Positions 26,948-35,640 of a stretch of 56,321 nucleotides of DNA are shown here, piece after piece. Position 1 is the first letter of the stretch. Each line of letters starts with the position of its first letter. The position numbers and the translations under genes were made by a program. Location: NCBI GenBank assembly GCA_022843805.1, contig JALHMY010000059.1, forward strand, positions 1 through 56,321. The letters run 5' to 3'. The notes below the pieces were generated by a model, which ran no database searches, was not told the DNA's origin, and saw only the letters and a program-made list of their open reading frames with translations. Source of the DNA: Fuerstiella sp. (GTDB lineage: Bacteria; Planctomycetota; Planctomycetia; Planctomycetales; Planctomycetaceae).

Positions 26948-29083
26948 TTATTCTGCGATGGATTCAGCGCGAAGCTGTTCGATCCGTAAACGAAACGCAT
27001 TCATCAATTCGTTGTTCTGACTCCATGGGCGACTGAAGGATTCTTCAGCCGCCCTTATTGCTTCGTCGCGCCGGCCTGCCTCGGCAAGCCCGTTGACCAG
27101 CAGCACCAGAAATTCCGGACGATTCGGATCGATCTCGCCCGCCGTTCGCAGGTGTTCAAAGCCAGCCTCTGTCTGTTTGAGCTTCAACAGCGCTGCGCCA
27201 ATATCATAGTGAAGTTGTGCATTGAATGGCTCCAGCGAGGACGCCAGCCGCCAGTGCTCCAGCGCCTCCGCATAATGGCCTTCGAGCCACTCAATTCGTC
27301 CCAGTACGCCCCGTCCGGAAGGATTATTCGGATCGAATTTCTCAACCAGTTCCAGATGCTGGCGAGCCAGCTCGGTCTGACCGGTCATTGCATAAAGCGT
27401 TCCCAGCTTGCTGTGCATTTCGGCATCTTCAGGCTTCAGAACCAGCAACGACTTCAGCAAATCAATGGCCTGCTGAGGACGATTCCGGTCAATTTCTGAA
27501 AGTGCTTTCGCCCAGTCTGTATAAATCTTTTCCTGAATCGTAATCAGTTCGTTCAGCAGATTCTGTGATTCCGGAGTTGAGTCCACCTGCTTAACTTCCC
27601 GCGCTGCAGCGATGGCTGCCATGTAACGATGCTGTTGCCGCATCGCCGTCGTCTGTTCCTTCCAGTACTCAGTCAGCGAATCGGCCAGTCGACGGGCCTC
27701 AGTCTGATGCTCGTCTCCATTCTGCGAACGATGCCATTTCAGCAAAACTTCATCCCGCGCGATCGGATCGACCGCAATTCGGTGTACGGACCGCGTTGTT
27801 GGCGGCATAAAGTTGTCGGTTTCCGTCTCGAACTTTACGTTAATCTTAATACGCCTCGGCATATGGCAGGCCACACATTCACCCTGCACGGCATTCGGCA
27901 GTCGAGCCTGTTCTTCGCAATCCGGCGGCTGATGACACTGAAGACAGGATGCTGATGCAGACTCATTGGCCTTCGGCCGATGATGAGGATCGTGACAAGT
28001 GACGCATGTCATTGTCGGGCTGTTTTGAAAACACTTTGACAGCCGAAGTCGATCAATCTGGTTGGCCACATGGTCGTCTTCTGAATGAGCAACCGCCAAA
28101 GTGCGATAATAGTCCTCCAGCCGCTCCCCGGGTCGATAAGAATAGGGAGGACGCCGATGCAGCGTGGCGTTACTGTGACATTGAGTACACGTCTCAATCA
28201 GCCGTTCACGTTCAAGTTCCGAGGGCAGCACAATAGGATCATCACCATCGCCCTGCTGCCTGTGCGCTCGGCGAAATGCCACATGATCGCGGCCGGGACC
28301 ATGACAGCGCTCACAGGTCACCCCTGGAATGATCGACTCGCGCCCATATTTGTTGACGGAACCAGGCTCATAGTCCAGCCAGGTGGTATGACATTCCATG
28401 CACCGCACGGTCATGGCACGTGAAAAATCACCCCGGCCGTCAGCATGGAGAAAATGACTGGCTCCCCACTGATCAAAAGGCCAGAGCCATGCGACGGGCA
28501 ATTCATGCAGACGCCCGTCATCGTGCCATGCCAGATAAACGTCGTCCGCCTGCCCGGCCCCCAGAATGAGATCAATCCGAGTATCGATTTTCTCCTCAGT
28601 GGCTCCCGTGGTTCGAATCGTCGTCTGAAAAATCTGATCGCCCTTCCTGTTCATTTCGAATCGAACGCCAGGAAAACGGGTGTGGTATGTGCCTCTCCCA
28701 GGCTCAAATCCTGGCGGAAGATCGGCAACCACCGGCTGTCGACAGGTCCTGAAATGATTCGTCTCCATAAATTCCGTCACACGCTGCTGATGACATTCGG
28801 CGCATGCCTGAGGACCAAGAAATCCTGCCTTTTCGCGGGCACCAGTGGAGAAAGTCGATGGTTCTCCACCGGTCGAATGGTCCTCGGGAGGATTTTCAGC
28901 AACGGTTTGCAATGGAATCGTCGGTTTCGAAATCCAGTTCACCGCCACCACTGCCAGTACCAGCAATATTATGACCGCAGCGACAACCGGCAGAACGTGT
29001 CGGAATCCCGACTGCACCGTGGGCGAGGAATCCTGAGAGGAGCCCTTCGAAGGATTCTCCGGGAAAACCGGTTGACCGGACAT
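26948..29083 (-). CDS. Seven-haem cytochrome c with TPR domain
   Basis: About 711 residues from ATG 29083, preferred over the 29167 start because the extra N-terminus does not look like protein. A membrane anchor (about 30-55, VLPVVAAVIILLVLAVVAV) is followed by seven CxxCH motifs in order: CAECH, CMECH, CERCH, CTQCH, CVTCH, CLQCH, CVACH. This is the planctomycete/NrfA-NapC-like multihaem arrangement. The C-terminal ~250 residues are TPR repeats (LGTLYAMTGQTELARQHLEL, IGAALLKLKQTEAGFEHL). It should be periplasmic and membrane-anchored, with electron transfer plus protein docking. Electron partners are not in the neighbourhood. Confidence 0.9.
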   Translation of the reverse strand: MSGQPVFPENPSKGSSQDSSPTVQSGFRHVLPVVAAVIILLVLAVVAVNWISKPTIPLQTVAENPPEDHSTGGEPSTFSTGAREKAGFLGPQACAECHQQRVTEFMETNHFRTCRQPVVADLPPGFEPGRGTYHTRFPGVRFEMNRKGDQIFQTTIRTTGATEEKIDTRIDLILGAGQADDVYLAWHDDGRLHELPVAWLWPFDQWGASHFLHADGRGDFSRAMTVRCMECHTTWLDYEPGSVNKYGRESIIPGVTCERCHGPGRDHVAFRRAHRQQGDGDDPIVLPSELERERLIETCTQCHSNATLHRRPPYSYRPGERLEDYYRTLAVAHSEDDHVANQIDRLRLSKCFQNSPTMTCVTCHDPHHRPKANESASASCLQCHQPPDCEEQARLPNAVQGECVACHMPRRIKINVKFETETDNFMPPTTRSVHRIAVDPIARDEVLLKWHRSQNGDEHQTEARRLADSLTEYWKEQTTAMRQQHRYMAAIAAAREVKQVDSTPESQNLLNELITIQEKIYTDWAKALSEIDRNRPQQAIDLLKSLLVLKPEDAEMHSKLGTLYAMTGQTELARQHLELVEKFDPNNPSGRGVLGRIEWLEGHYAEALEHWRLASSLEPFNAQLHYDIGAALLKLKQTEAGFEHLRTAGEIDPNRPEFLVLLVNGLAEAGRRDEAIRAAEESFSRPWSQNNELMNAFRLRIEQLRAESIAE

Positions 29084-29275
29084 TGGCCAGACTCTTTCGA
29101 TGTCGGCCGCCAGGAAATTCGGATCACAACAGGACCATTCCTGCCCGAACCCGGAACTCCGCGGCACGATGATACAGCTGACGAACAGAATATCAGGTCC
29201 ACTGTTTCAATGCCACGGCCCGCACAGGAAGTGCGACGTCTTCGGGCGATGAATTTCATCAGCCGGAGAAACTCT

Positions 29276-30748
29276 TTAGAGAGATCCAGCGCTGATGCTC
29301 TGCAACAAGTGGTGTTCGCGAGGAAAACCGAACTGGTGCTCACCAGCAAATCGTTCTCTGGTCTGAATGATCTGAAGTGCGGCCAGCCGATAAGCTTCCG
29401 CCATTGTGGGAAAATTGAAGATTGATGTGACGAAAACGTCCACAGGCATCCGGCCCAGAATTGCCATCTGTCCCATATGAATCAACTCGGTTGCTCCATC
29501 ACCCGCAATCTGAACTCCAAGCAGCTTCTCGCCGCGCGAATCTGCCACAAGTTTCAGCATTCCCTGTGATGATGCCATAATGTGAGCCCGAGCCAGCTGA
29601 TCAAACTGAACATGCCCGATAATCGGCCGCTCACCCCGACTGATCACCTGAGTCTCTGTCTGGCCAACCATTGCAATTTCCGGGATCGTATAGATGCCGG
29701 TGGGGATCAAACCCAGACCGGCGCTGGCTGCTCCTGACAAGGCATGACAAACAGCTCGACGCCCCTGCTCCATTGATGCCGATGCCAGTGCCGGCGGCCC
29801 GATCGCGTCACCAACTGCATAGATATGCGGTACGTTCGACTGGCAGAATTCATTGACATCAAGAAGGCCTCGATCATTTTCCTTCAGACCGGCCCGCTCA
29901 ATATCCAGGAAGTCCAGATTGGCAACACGTCCAAGTGCAACCAGAGCCTTGTCGGCACAGACAGTCTCTCCCGAAACCAGTCGAACGCGAACAGCACTCA
30001 CTCCGTCCCAGACACACTCGGCCACGTCACAGTGACCACGAAATTCTCCGCCGGATCGGGAGAACTGATTCAAAAACACATCAACCAGTTCCTGTTCCAG
30101 AAATCCCATTGGTGCCGGCCATTTATCCAGCATGACGACACTTACACCAAGACAGGAAAAGGTTGACGCATATTCGCAGGCAATGACTCCGCTGCCGACC
30201 ACAACGATCGAACGCGGAAGATAGGCCATCGAAAGAATCGAATCGCTGTCGAGGATATTCTCATGGTCGATGGTGATGTGAGCCGGACTTCGCGGGCGCG
30301 AGCCTGTGGCGATAACAATCGTCCGGCCGCTGACGACTCGACGTTCACCCCTCACATTTTCAATCACAATCTCGCTGGGAGACAGAAAACTGGCTCGACC
30401 ACTCGCGTGTTCCACATTCGCCATCGAAAGACAGGAGGCTGTGGTTTGCTGATGAATTCGTACCACCTCATCCAGGCGTCGCATGAGGCTGCTCATACTA
30501 AGCTGAGCATCATGTGAAATTCTGTAAGCATCACCACTGCGTCGCTGAAACGCCGTCAGGGTTAGCGCCGTTTCCCGAAGAGTTTTGCTGGGAATTGTCC
30601 CATACTGAACACATGCGCCGCCCAGATGCCGTTCCTGCTCGACGATCAGCACACGTGCATCACGATGTGCAGCTTCGAGAGCGGCATTCTGGCCGGCAGG
30701 TCCGCTTCCTATGATAACGACGTCGTATGCAGGATTGGCGAAGATCAT
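29276..30748 (-). CDS. sthA: Soluble pyridine nucleotide transhydrogenase (Si-specific)
   Basis: 490 residues from ATG 30748, chosen over 30766 because it gives an ATGA overlap with the stop of the HDOD gene upstream. It has the flavoprotein disulfide-reductase fold: FAD site GSGPAG (14-19), then GGACVQYGTIPSK. There the second redox Cys of the CxxxxC pair is Thr51, the diagnostic SthA/UdhA change that removes disulfide chemistry. The NAD(P) site is VVGSGVIACEYAS, and the C-terminal dimerisation domain follows. It transfers reducing equivalents between NADPH and NADH in the cytosol. Confidence 0.92.
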   Translation of the reverse strand: MIFANPAYDVVIIGSGPAGQNAALEAAHRDARVLIVEQERHLGGACVQYGTIPSKTLRETALTLTAFQRRSGDAYRISHDAQLSMSSLMRRLDEVVRIHQQTTASCLSMANVEHASGRASFLSPSEIVIENVRGERRVVSGRTIVIATGSRPRSPAHITIDHENILDSDSILSMAYLPRSIVVVGSGVIACEYASTFSCLGVSVVMLDKWPAPMGFLEQELVDVFLNQFSRSGGEFRGHCDVAECVWDGVSAVRVRLVSGETVCADKALVALGRVANLDFLDIERAGLKENDRGLLDVNEFCQSNVPHIYAVGDAIGPPALASASMEQGRRAVCHALSGAASAGLGLIPTGIYTIPEIAMVGQTETQVISRGERPIIGHVQFDQLARAHIMASSQGMLKLVADSRGEKLLGVQIAGDGATELIHMGQMAILGRMPVDVFVTSIFNFPTMAEAYRLAALQIIQTRERFAGEHQFGFPREHHLLQSISAGSL

Positions 30749-31608
30749 ATGGTTGCGTTCACCCATTCCACAATTTTATCTCGTTTCGCAAACACCAGTT
30801 GCAGCTGCTCAGGATAAAGGTTCAGTGCGGTTACTATTTCCTCAGGAAGATCCGTCGGCTGTATGGCCCGGCCTGGACCAAGTGCCAGCTCGGATAGCCG
30901 GGTGGCCAGATTAAGAACACTGGCCAGTTGTGAACAACTGGGCGCCTCCAGTGGCGATTCCTGAAAACGGATCACCTCCGAAACTCGCACGGACAGTTCC
31001 CACAGGAGGATCAGCCTCGCTGACACCGTCACACGCTGCTTCGATGCAGCTTCCAGAAGTCCCTCATCCGTCATCTCAAGTTTTCCGGCCTTCCGACGGT
31101 CGGAGAGCATTTGCAGCATAATGGGACGACCCACGTCATGCAGCAATCCACTCAAAAACGCCTCTTCAACGTTTAACCGGCGAATCCGAGCGATTTCCTG
31201 ACAAAACGCCGCTGCAGCCAGCGAGCGGCGAAATGATTCCCGAACATCCTTCTCAAATCCTGGTACGTCAAAAATGCGGCACTGGCAGGATATCAGAATC
31301 ACGATTTCCCGAACGCAAATCAGACCCAGCCGGGCAACAGCCTGCTGAACTGACGAAACAGTGACCCCCGTGCTGTATCTCAGCGAATTCGCCATCTTTA
31401 ACAAATGAGACGTCAGCGACTGATCACGCTTAATCAGTGTCACAATCTCTGTCACACCGCAGTCCAGACTGCTCGTCAGACGCAGCAATTGCGCGGCAAC
31501 TTCGGGCAGCAGCGGCAATTCACAGTGGTCGCCTTCGGCAATCTCACGAACTGTCTCGTTAAGCTGATCGGAGCGACTGGCGGTCGTTTCGGTCGCAGTT
31601 ACAGTCAT
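30745..31608 (-). CDS. HDOD-domain signalling protein
   Basis: A 287-residue protein. The HDOD block spans about 25-220: LPLLPEVAAQLLRLTSS, LLKMANSLRYSTG, QQAVARLGLICVREIVI and AFLSGLLHDVGRPIML. The His-Asp pair (HD in HDVGRP) is kept, but the wider HD-GYP metal set is not seen, so it is more likely a regulatory than a hydrolytic domain. The four-base overlap with sthA suggests translational coupling and hence stoichiometric expression. The stimulus is unknown and no receiver or other sensor domain is fused. Confidence 0.85.
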   Translation of the reverse strand: MTVTATETTASRSDQLNETVREIAEGDHCELPLLPEVAAQLLRLTSSLDCGVTEIVTLIKRDQSLTSHLLKMANSLRYSTGVTVSSVQQAVARLGLICVREIVILISCQCRIFDVPGFEKDVRESFRRSLAAAAFCQEIARIRRLNVEEAFLSGLLHDVGRPIMLQMLSDRRKAGKLEMTDEGLLEAASKQRVTVSARLILLWELSVRVSEVIRFQESPLEAPSCSQLASVLNLATRLSELALGPGRAIQPTDLPEEIVTALNLYPEQLQLVFAKRDKIVEWVNATI

Positions 31609-31862
31609 CAGTCAATCCCCACCCCTGAGTCCGCAGCCGGGTTCGCGGATACCGCCGTGAGGACGCTCAGACGACCTCTTTGGCGCATAACGTCCGCGCA
31701 TATCGATCAGACGTCGGCGAACTTGCGAGATTTCCGGTTGCAGGAGATAATTTTGCCGCACCGAATGAGTCGCAGGGGCGTTTAATCCTGTTGGCCCGAT
31801 TATCCGGAACAACACATTCCAGCACGCCGGTCAGCCGGAATCGCCGGATTCAGAGAACAGCT

Positions 31863-33476
31863 TCAGTTTGATCCAGGTTTCATGGGCGGTTTCCTCAATG
31901 AGCGACCGTTCAGAACACCGGTGGCCTGGCCCTCATAAACGGCGAAGGCTCCTGCGACCATGACGTATCTCACCCCCGCTGAAGGCAGATACGGCTGATC
32001 AAATGTCGCATGGTCACGAAAACTCATCGGATCGAACACAGTAATGTCGGCCACCATGTCTTTCTTAAGCCGTCCGCGATCCTGCAGGCCAAGAATTTCC
32101 GCGGGTAAACCCGTGGCACTGCGAATGGCAGCGGCCAGTGACATCACCTGATGTTCAATCGCGTAGCGTCCGATTTTCCTTGGAAATGTACCAAATGAGC
32201 GAGGATGCGGCTGGCTGGATCCTGGCACTTTTGCGCCGCCGTCGCTTGCAGTTGCTACCCAGGCCAGTGGCATCGCAAGCTGCATGTCTTCTTCACTGAT
32301 GCCGAAATTAATAACGGCCGCTCCCCCGTTCTGCTCGATATCCAGCACAATATCAGCCACCTCCCGGCCTTCCTTCTCTGCAATTTCTTCCAGCGAACTC
32401 CCGATCCAGCGTCGATTGTAACCGCACGATGCCAGCTGAATTCGAGCGGCCGTTTCAAGCTTACGGGAGACTTCCATCCGTATGCGGGCAGACGTCTCCG
32501 GATTTCTGAGACGATTCACAAGCTCGGAACGTCCTCCTTCACGCGACCAGGCGGGCAAAAGTGTGGCCTCAAGAGATGTACTGGAAGCTGCATACGGATA
32601 CTGATCGGCCGTCACTTTCATTCCCCTGCTGCGAGCCTGTTCGATCTGATCAATGGCCAGCCGCAAAGTTCCCCAGTACTGTTTGCCACTTGCCTTCAAA
32701 TGAGAGATATGGACTGGCAGTCGAGCTTCCTCACCGATCCGGATGGCCTCATGCACACTTTGAGTAAGTTCAGCGCCTTCACTGCGGATATGACTCGCGT
32801 AAATCCCGCCGTATCGGGCAACCACTCCTGCAACTTCAATCAGCTCTTCGGTGTCAGAGAGTGTTCCGGGAATGTATATCAGGCCGGTGGACATCCCAAA
32901 GGCACCATCCTGCATGGCTCTTTCAGTCAGCAGACGCATTGCCTGCAATTGCTCGGCAGAAGGTTTTCCAGCCGATTTCCCCATGACCTCGCTGCGGAGA
33001 CTTCCATGTGGAAGGAGGTGAGCAACATGAGTTCCCGCACCATTGCGATCAATTGTATCCAGATACCGGCCAGCATCCACCGGCCCCATCCCACAATTTC
33101 CCGTAACAACCGTCGTACAGCCCTGCAACAGATAGTTAACATTTCCCCGAGTGTCACGTTCCTGAATCGGCTCGTCACTGTGATTGTGAAGATCAATGAA
33201 CCCCGGCGCAACCACAAGCCCCGTACAGTCAATACTCACGTCCGCTTCGGGAATCTCTCCCGGACCTGCAAAGAGAATGCGGCCTTCTGCAATGGCAACA
33301 TGACCTGTGACAGGTTCAGTACCATCGCCCGGATGAATCAGACCATTCAGCAACACAATATCGGCCCGCGGACTCGAACCATCCTCAGACCGGGAGCGTC
33401 CTGTTTCATCAGCCTGCATCGCACTCGAGAGAACGGCACTGAAAACAACCGCCCACACTTTCAGCAGACCCTGCAT
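31863..33476 (-). CDS. Exported N-acyl-D-amino-acid deacylase-like amidohydrolase
   Basis: A 537-residue protein with a signal peptide (MQGLLKVWAVVFSAVLSSAMQA). Amidohydrolase superfamily: metal site HNHSD in GFIDLHNHSDE, the FGMSTGLIYIPG stretch, HIRSEG, HISHLKASG and a late FGTFPRKIG typical of D-aminoacylase/D-glutamate deacylase types. It probably releases D-amino acids or hydantoin-like products from N-acylated substrates outside the cytoplasm. GGGAG is 8 bases before ATG 33476. It is the third gene of an operon behind an ABC exporter (6-base gap to the permease stop). Substrate specificity is inferred from the family only. Confidence 0.88.
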   Translation of the reverse strand: MQGLLKVWAVVFSAVLSSAMQADETGRSRSEDGSSPRADIVLLNGLIHPGDGTEPVTGHVAIAEGRILFAGPGEIPEADVSIDCTGLVVAPGFIDLHNHSDEPIQERDTRGNVNYLLQGCTTVVTGNCGMGPVDAGRYLDTIDRNGAGTHVAHLLPHGSLRSEVMGKSAGKPSAEQLQAMRLLTERAMQDGAFGMSTGLIYIPGTLSDTEELIEVAGVVARYGGIYASHIRSEGAELTQSVHEAIRIGEEARLPVHISHLKASGKQYWGTLRLAIDQIEQARSRGMKVTADQYPYAASSTSLEATLLPAWSREGGRSELVNRLRNPETSARIRMEVSRKLETAARIQLASCGYNRRWIGSSLEEIAEKEGREVADIVLDIEQNGGAAVINFGISEEDMQLAMPLAWVATASDGGAKVPGSSQPHPRSFGTFPRKIGRYAIEHQVMSLAAAIRSATGLPAEILGLQDRGRLKKDMVADITVFDPMSFRDHATFDQPYLPSAGVRYVMVAGAFAVYEGQATGVLNGRSLRKPPMKPGSN

Positions 33477-33482
33477 GTCCGG

Positions 33483-34556
33483 TCACTCCCATCTAAACAG
33501 CTTCAACGCAACGACAAAAGTCACAACACCCCAAATGCAGATGATTGCCAGTTCCGGAAGGATAAGAAGCAGCCCGGCTCCCTCCTGCATCACATGTCGA
33601 AGAGCGGCAATCAATGGAGTCAATGGCAACAGATCAACGACTGGCTGCACGAATTCCGGAAAACGTTTGGCTGAAAAGAATATCCCCGACCCAATCCACA
33701 TCGGCACCATTGCCAGATTCATCAGCCCGGAAACGGCCTCCAGTGTCCTTGCGCGACACGCAATCAGCAGTCCGATTCCGGCAAACTCAAACGCCCCCAG
33801 CACAATCAACAGTGCCACTGTTGCATAGGAGCCATGATTCTTCACACCAAACAGCAGCCGTGAGACTATCAGTACAATAACAATCTCGGGGACCATAAAC
33901 ACCATGCGACTGAAGATCATCGCGATAATGAAATGGGGCTTTTTCATGGGTGTCCCCATGAATCGCTTCAGCAGCTGGCGAATTCGCATATCGACGATCG
34001 CGAATCCAACACCCCAGACACCTCCGCCCATGAGCCCCATACCAATCAGCCCTGGCACCAGAAAATCAATATACCGGCTTCCAGGCTCCGTCACTTCCTG
34101 ATCGGATGTGTTCAATATGTCCTGCCGGCCAGCCGCTCTCTGGAGAACGTCATCTGCCATATTTCTCGCATGTACACTGCCCGGCCTTGTGGGATCAAAA
34201 ACATACTGATAGTCCGGTAGCCCCGCGGCTATCTGTCCCACCGACGGCTCGACCACAACAATGAGTTCACTCTGACCAGCACGCAGTTGTCGGCGGCATT
34301 CTTCGGCACTCCCGCCCGAAACCACGAAAGATGGTTCCTTCTTCAAAAGCGAAATCAGGGTCTCCGCTCCCGGCCCCTCCTGAACAGCAATACTGATGGC
34401 TTCAAGTGGCTCACTTCGAAACGCAAGTCCCAGAGCAATCATCATCACAAGAGGAAAGACATACGACCAGAAGACGGCTTCCGGCTGCCTGATAAACTCA
34501 CGAAATCTGGCAAGAAACAACTGAGTGACCGGATGCATTTTCCATGAGTCCCTCAT
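33483..34556 (-). CDS. ABC-2-type exporter permease
   Basis: A 357-residue protein. One N-terminal membrane segment (about 25-42) is followed by a periplasmic domain with EEC and PTRPGS stretches, then five or so helices (about 160-185, 205-235, 245-270, 285-305, 325-350). This is the DrrB/NatB/ABC-2 layout (GGGVWGVGFAIVDMRIRQ, FMGTPMKKPHF). It overlaps the ATPase gene stop by four bases (ATGA), so the two form one exporter. The cargo is unknown. Confidence 0.9.
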   Translation of the reverse strand: MRDSWKMHPVTQLFLARFREFIRQPEAVFWSYVFPLVMMIALGLAFRSEPLEAISIAVQEGPGAETLISLLKKEPSFVVSGGSAEECRRQLRAGQSELIVVVEPSVGQIAAGLPDYQYVFDPTRPGSVHARNMADDVLQRAAGRQDILNTSDQEVTEPGSRYIDFLVPGLIGMGLMGGGVWGVGFAIVDMRIRQLLKRFMGTPMKKPHFIIAMIFSRMVFMVPEIVIVLIVSRLLFGVKNHGSYATVALLIVLGAFEFAGIGLLIACRARTLEAVSGLMNLAMVPMWIGSGIFFSAKRFPEFVQPVVDLLPLTPLIAALRHVMQEGAGLLLILPELAIICIWGVVTFVVALKLFRWE

Positions 34557-35527
34557 GCCGACACTCCTTCCTGACCGGAATCATTAAGACTTCGGCCCGC
34601 ATAATGAACAAACACATCTTCCAGGGACGCCTGCCGGGTTGTCAGCGACGTCAGCTGCAGTTGCTGCTCACTGATGAGCCCAAGTAACGCGGGAATGGCT
34701 ACGTGCGGTTCCCTGACCGACAGGCAGCGATGACCGCTTTCCATTCGAGCGGATATCACTCCGGGCAGACCACTCCCAAAAGTCTCTGCTGGCTGCTCCC
34801 TGTCGTGATGATCTTTGGTATATGCCACGCTGAATTCGACGACGTGCTCGACACCAAGATCCGCTATAAGTTTTCGGGGAGAGTCTTCTGCAAGAATCCT
34901 TCCACGATCAAAAATGGCTACCCGGTCGCAGAGTCGCTCGGCTTCATCCATGTAATGAGTCGTCAGCAAAACCGTTCCACCTCCCTCGCGAAAATCAGTA
35001 ATGATTCGCCAAAGCTCCCTTCGCGACTGTGGATCCAGACCGGTCGTCGGTTCATCCAGAAATAACAGCCGAGGATTGCCAACGAGTGCTGTCGCCACAG
35101 AAACTCGCTGTCGCTGTCCGCCAGACAGTGACTTAATGCTGGCATGCATCTTTTCCTGAAGAGATACGCGGGCAATTACCTCTTTCGGATCGAGACCATT
35201 CCTGTAAAAGCTTCGAAAAAGAGTCAGCGTCTCCAGCACACTCAGCTTTTCCGACAGGCGGGATTCCTGGAGGGAAATTCCAATCTGTTCACGAATTTCG
35301 CTCGCCTGCACATTCCAGCTTTTGCCAAGTACGAGGGCTTCGCCGCTGGTTGCCGTCAATAAACCCTCACAGATCTCAATTGTTGTGGTTTTCCCGGCAC
35401 CATTTGGGCCAAGAACGCCAAAACAGAGCCCCTGCTCGATCACAAGATCGATACCCCGAACCGCCTCAACCGGCGGATTTCCCGGCCAGACCTTGGTAAG
35501 CTGCCGACATTCAATGGCGTGGGTCAT
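34553..35527 (-). CDS. ABC transporter ATP-binding protein
   Basis: 324 residues from ATG 35527, taken instead of a GTG at 35548. Walker A is GPNGAGKTT (40-48), the signature is LSGGQRQ (134-140), and Walker B is [13 protein letters not shown] (about 154-165), followed by the switch His in [13 protein letters not shown]. The C-terminal ~80 residues form an extension typical of DrrA/CcmA-type exporters. It leads the operon with the permease and the deacylase-like gene. Confidence 0.95.
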   Translation of the reverse strand: MTHAIECRQLTKVWPGNPPVEAVRGIDLVIEQGLCFGVLGPNGAGKTTTIEICEGLLTATSGEALVLGKSWNVQASEIREQIGISLQESRLSEKLSVLETLTLFRSFYRNGLDPKEVIARVSLQEKMHASIKSLSGGQRQRVSVATALVGNPRLLFLDEPTTGLDPQSRRELWRIITDFREGGGTVLLTTHYMDEAERLCDRVAIFDRGRILAEDSPRKLIADLGVEHVVEFSVAYTKDHHDREQPAETFGSGLPGVISARMESGHRCLSVREPHVAIPALLGLISEQQLQLTSLTTRQASLEDVFVHYAGRSLNDSGQEGVSA

Positions 35528-35640
35528 GGAAATTCTGTTACTCCGCACAGACCAATCGGCCTGATGGCCTTCAATTTATTGCAGACAGACTGTCAGGCCA
35601 GTCCACTGCCCAAAGCAGGTCAGGACGTTACACTGGATCC

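Noticed and set aside
32205..33674. Long open frame (489 codons) on the plus strand
   Set aside because: It is antisense to the amidohydrolase gene, has no domain and no ribosome binding site, and is rich in His/Arg/Ser typical of shadow frames.
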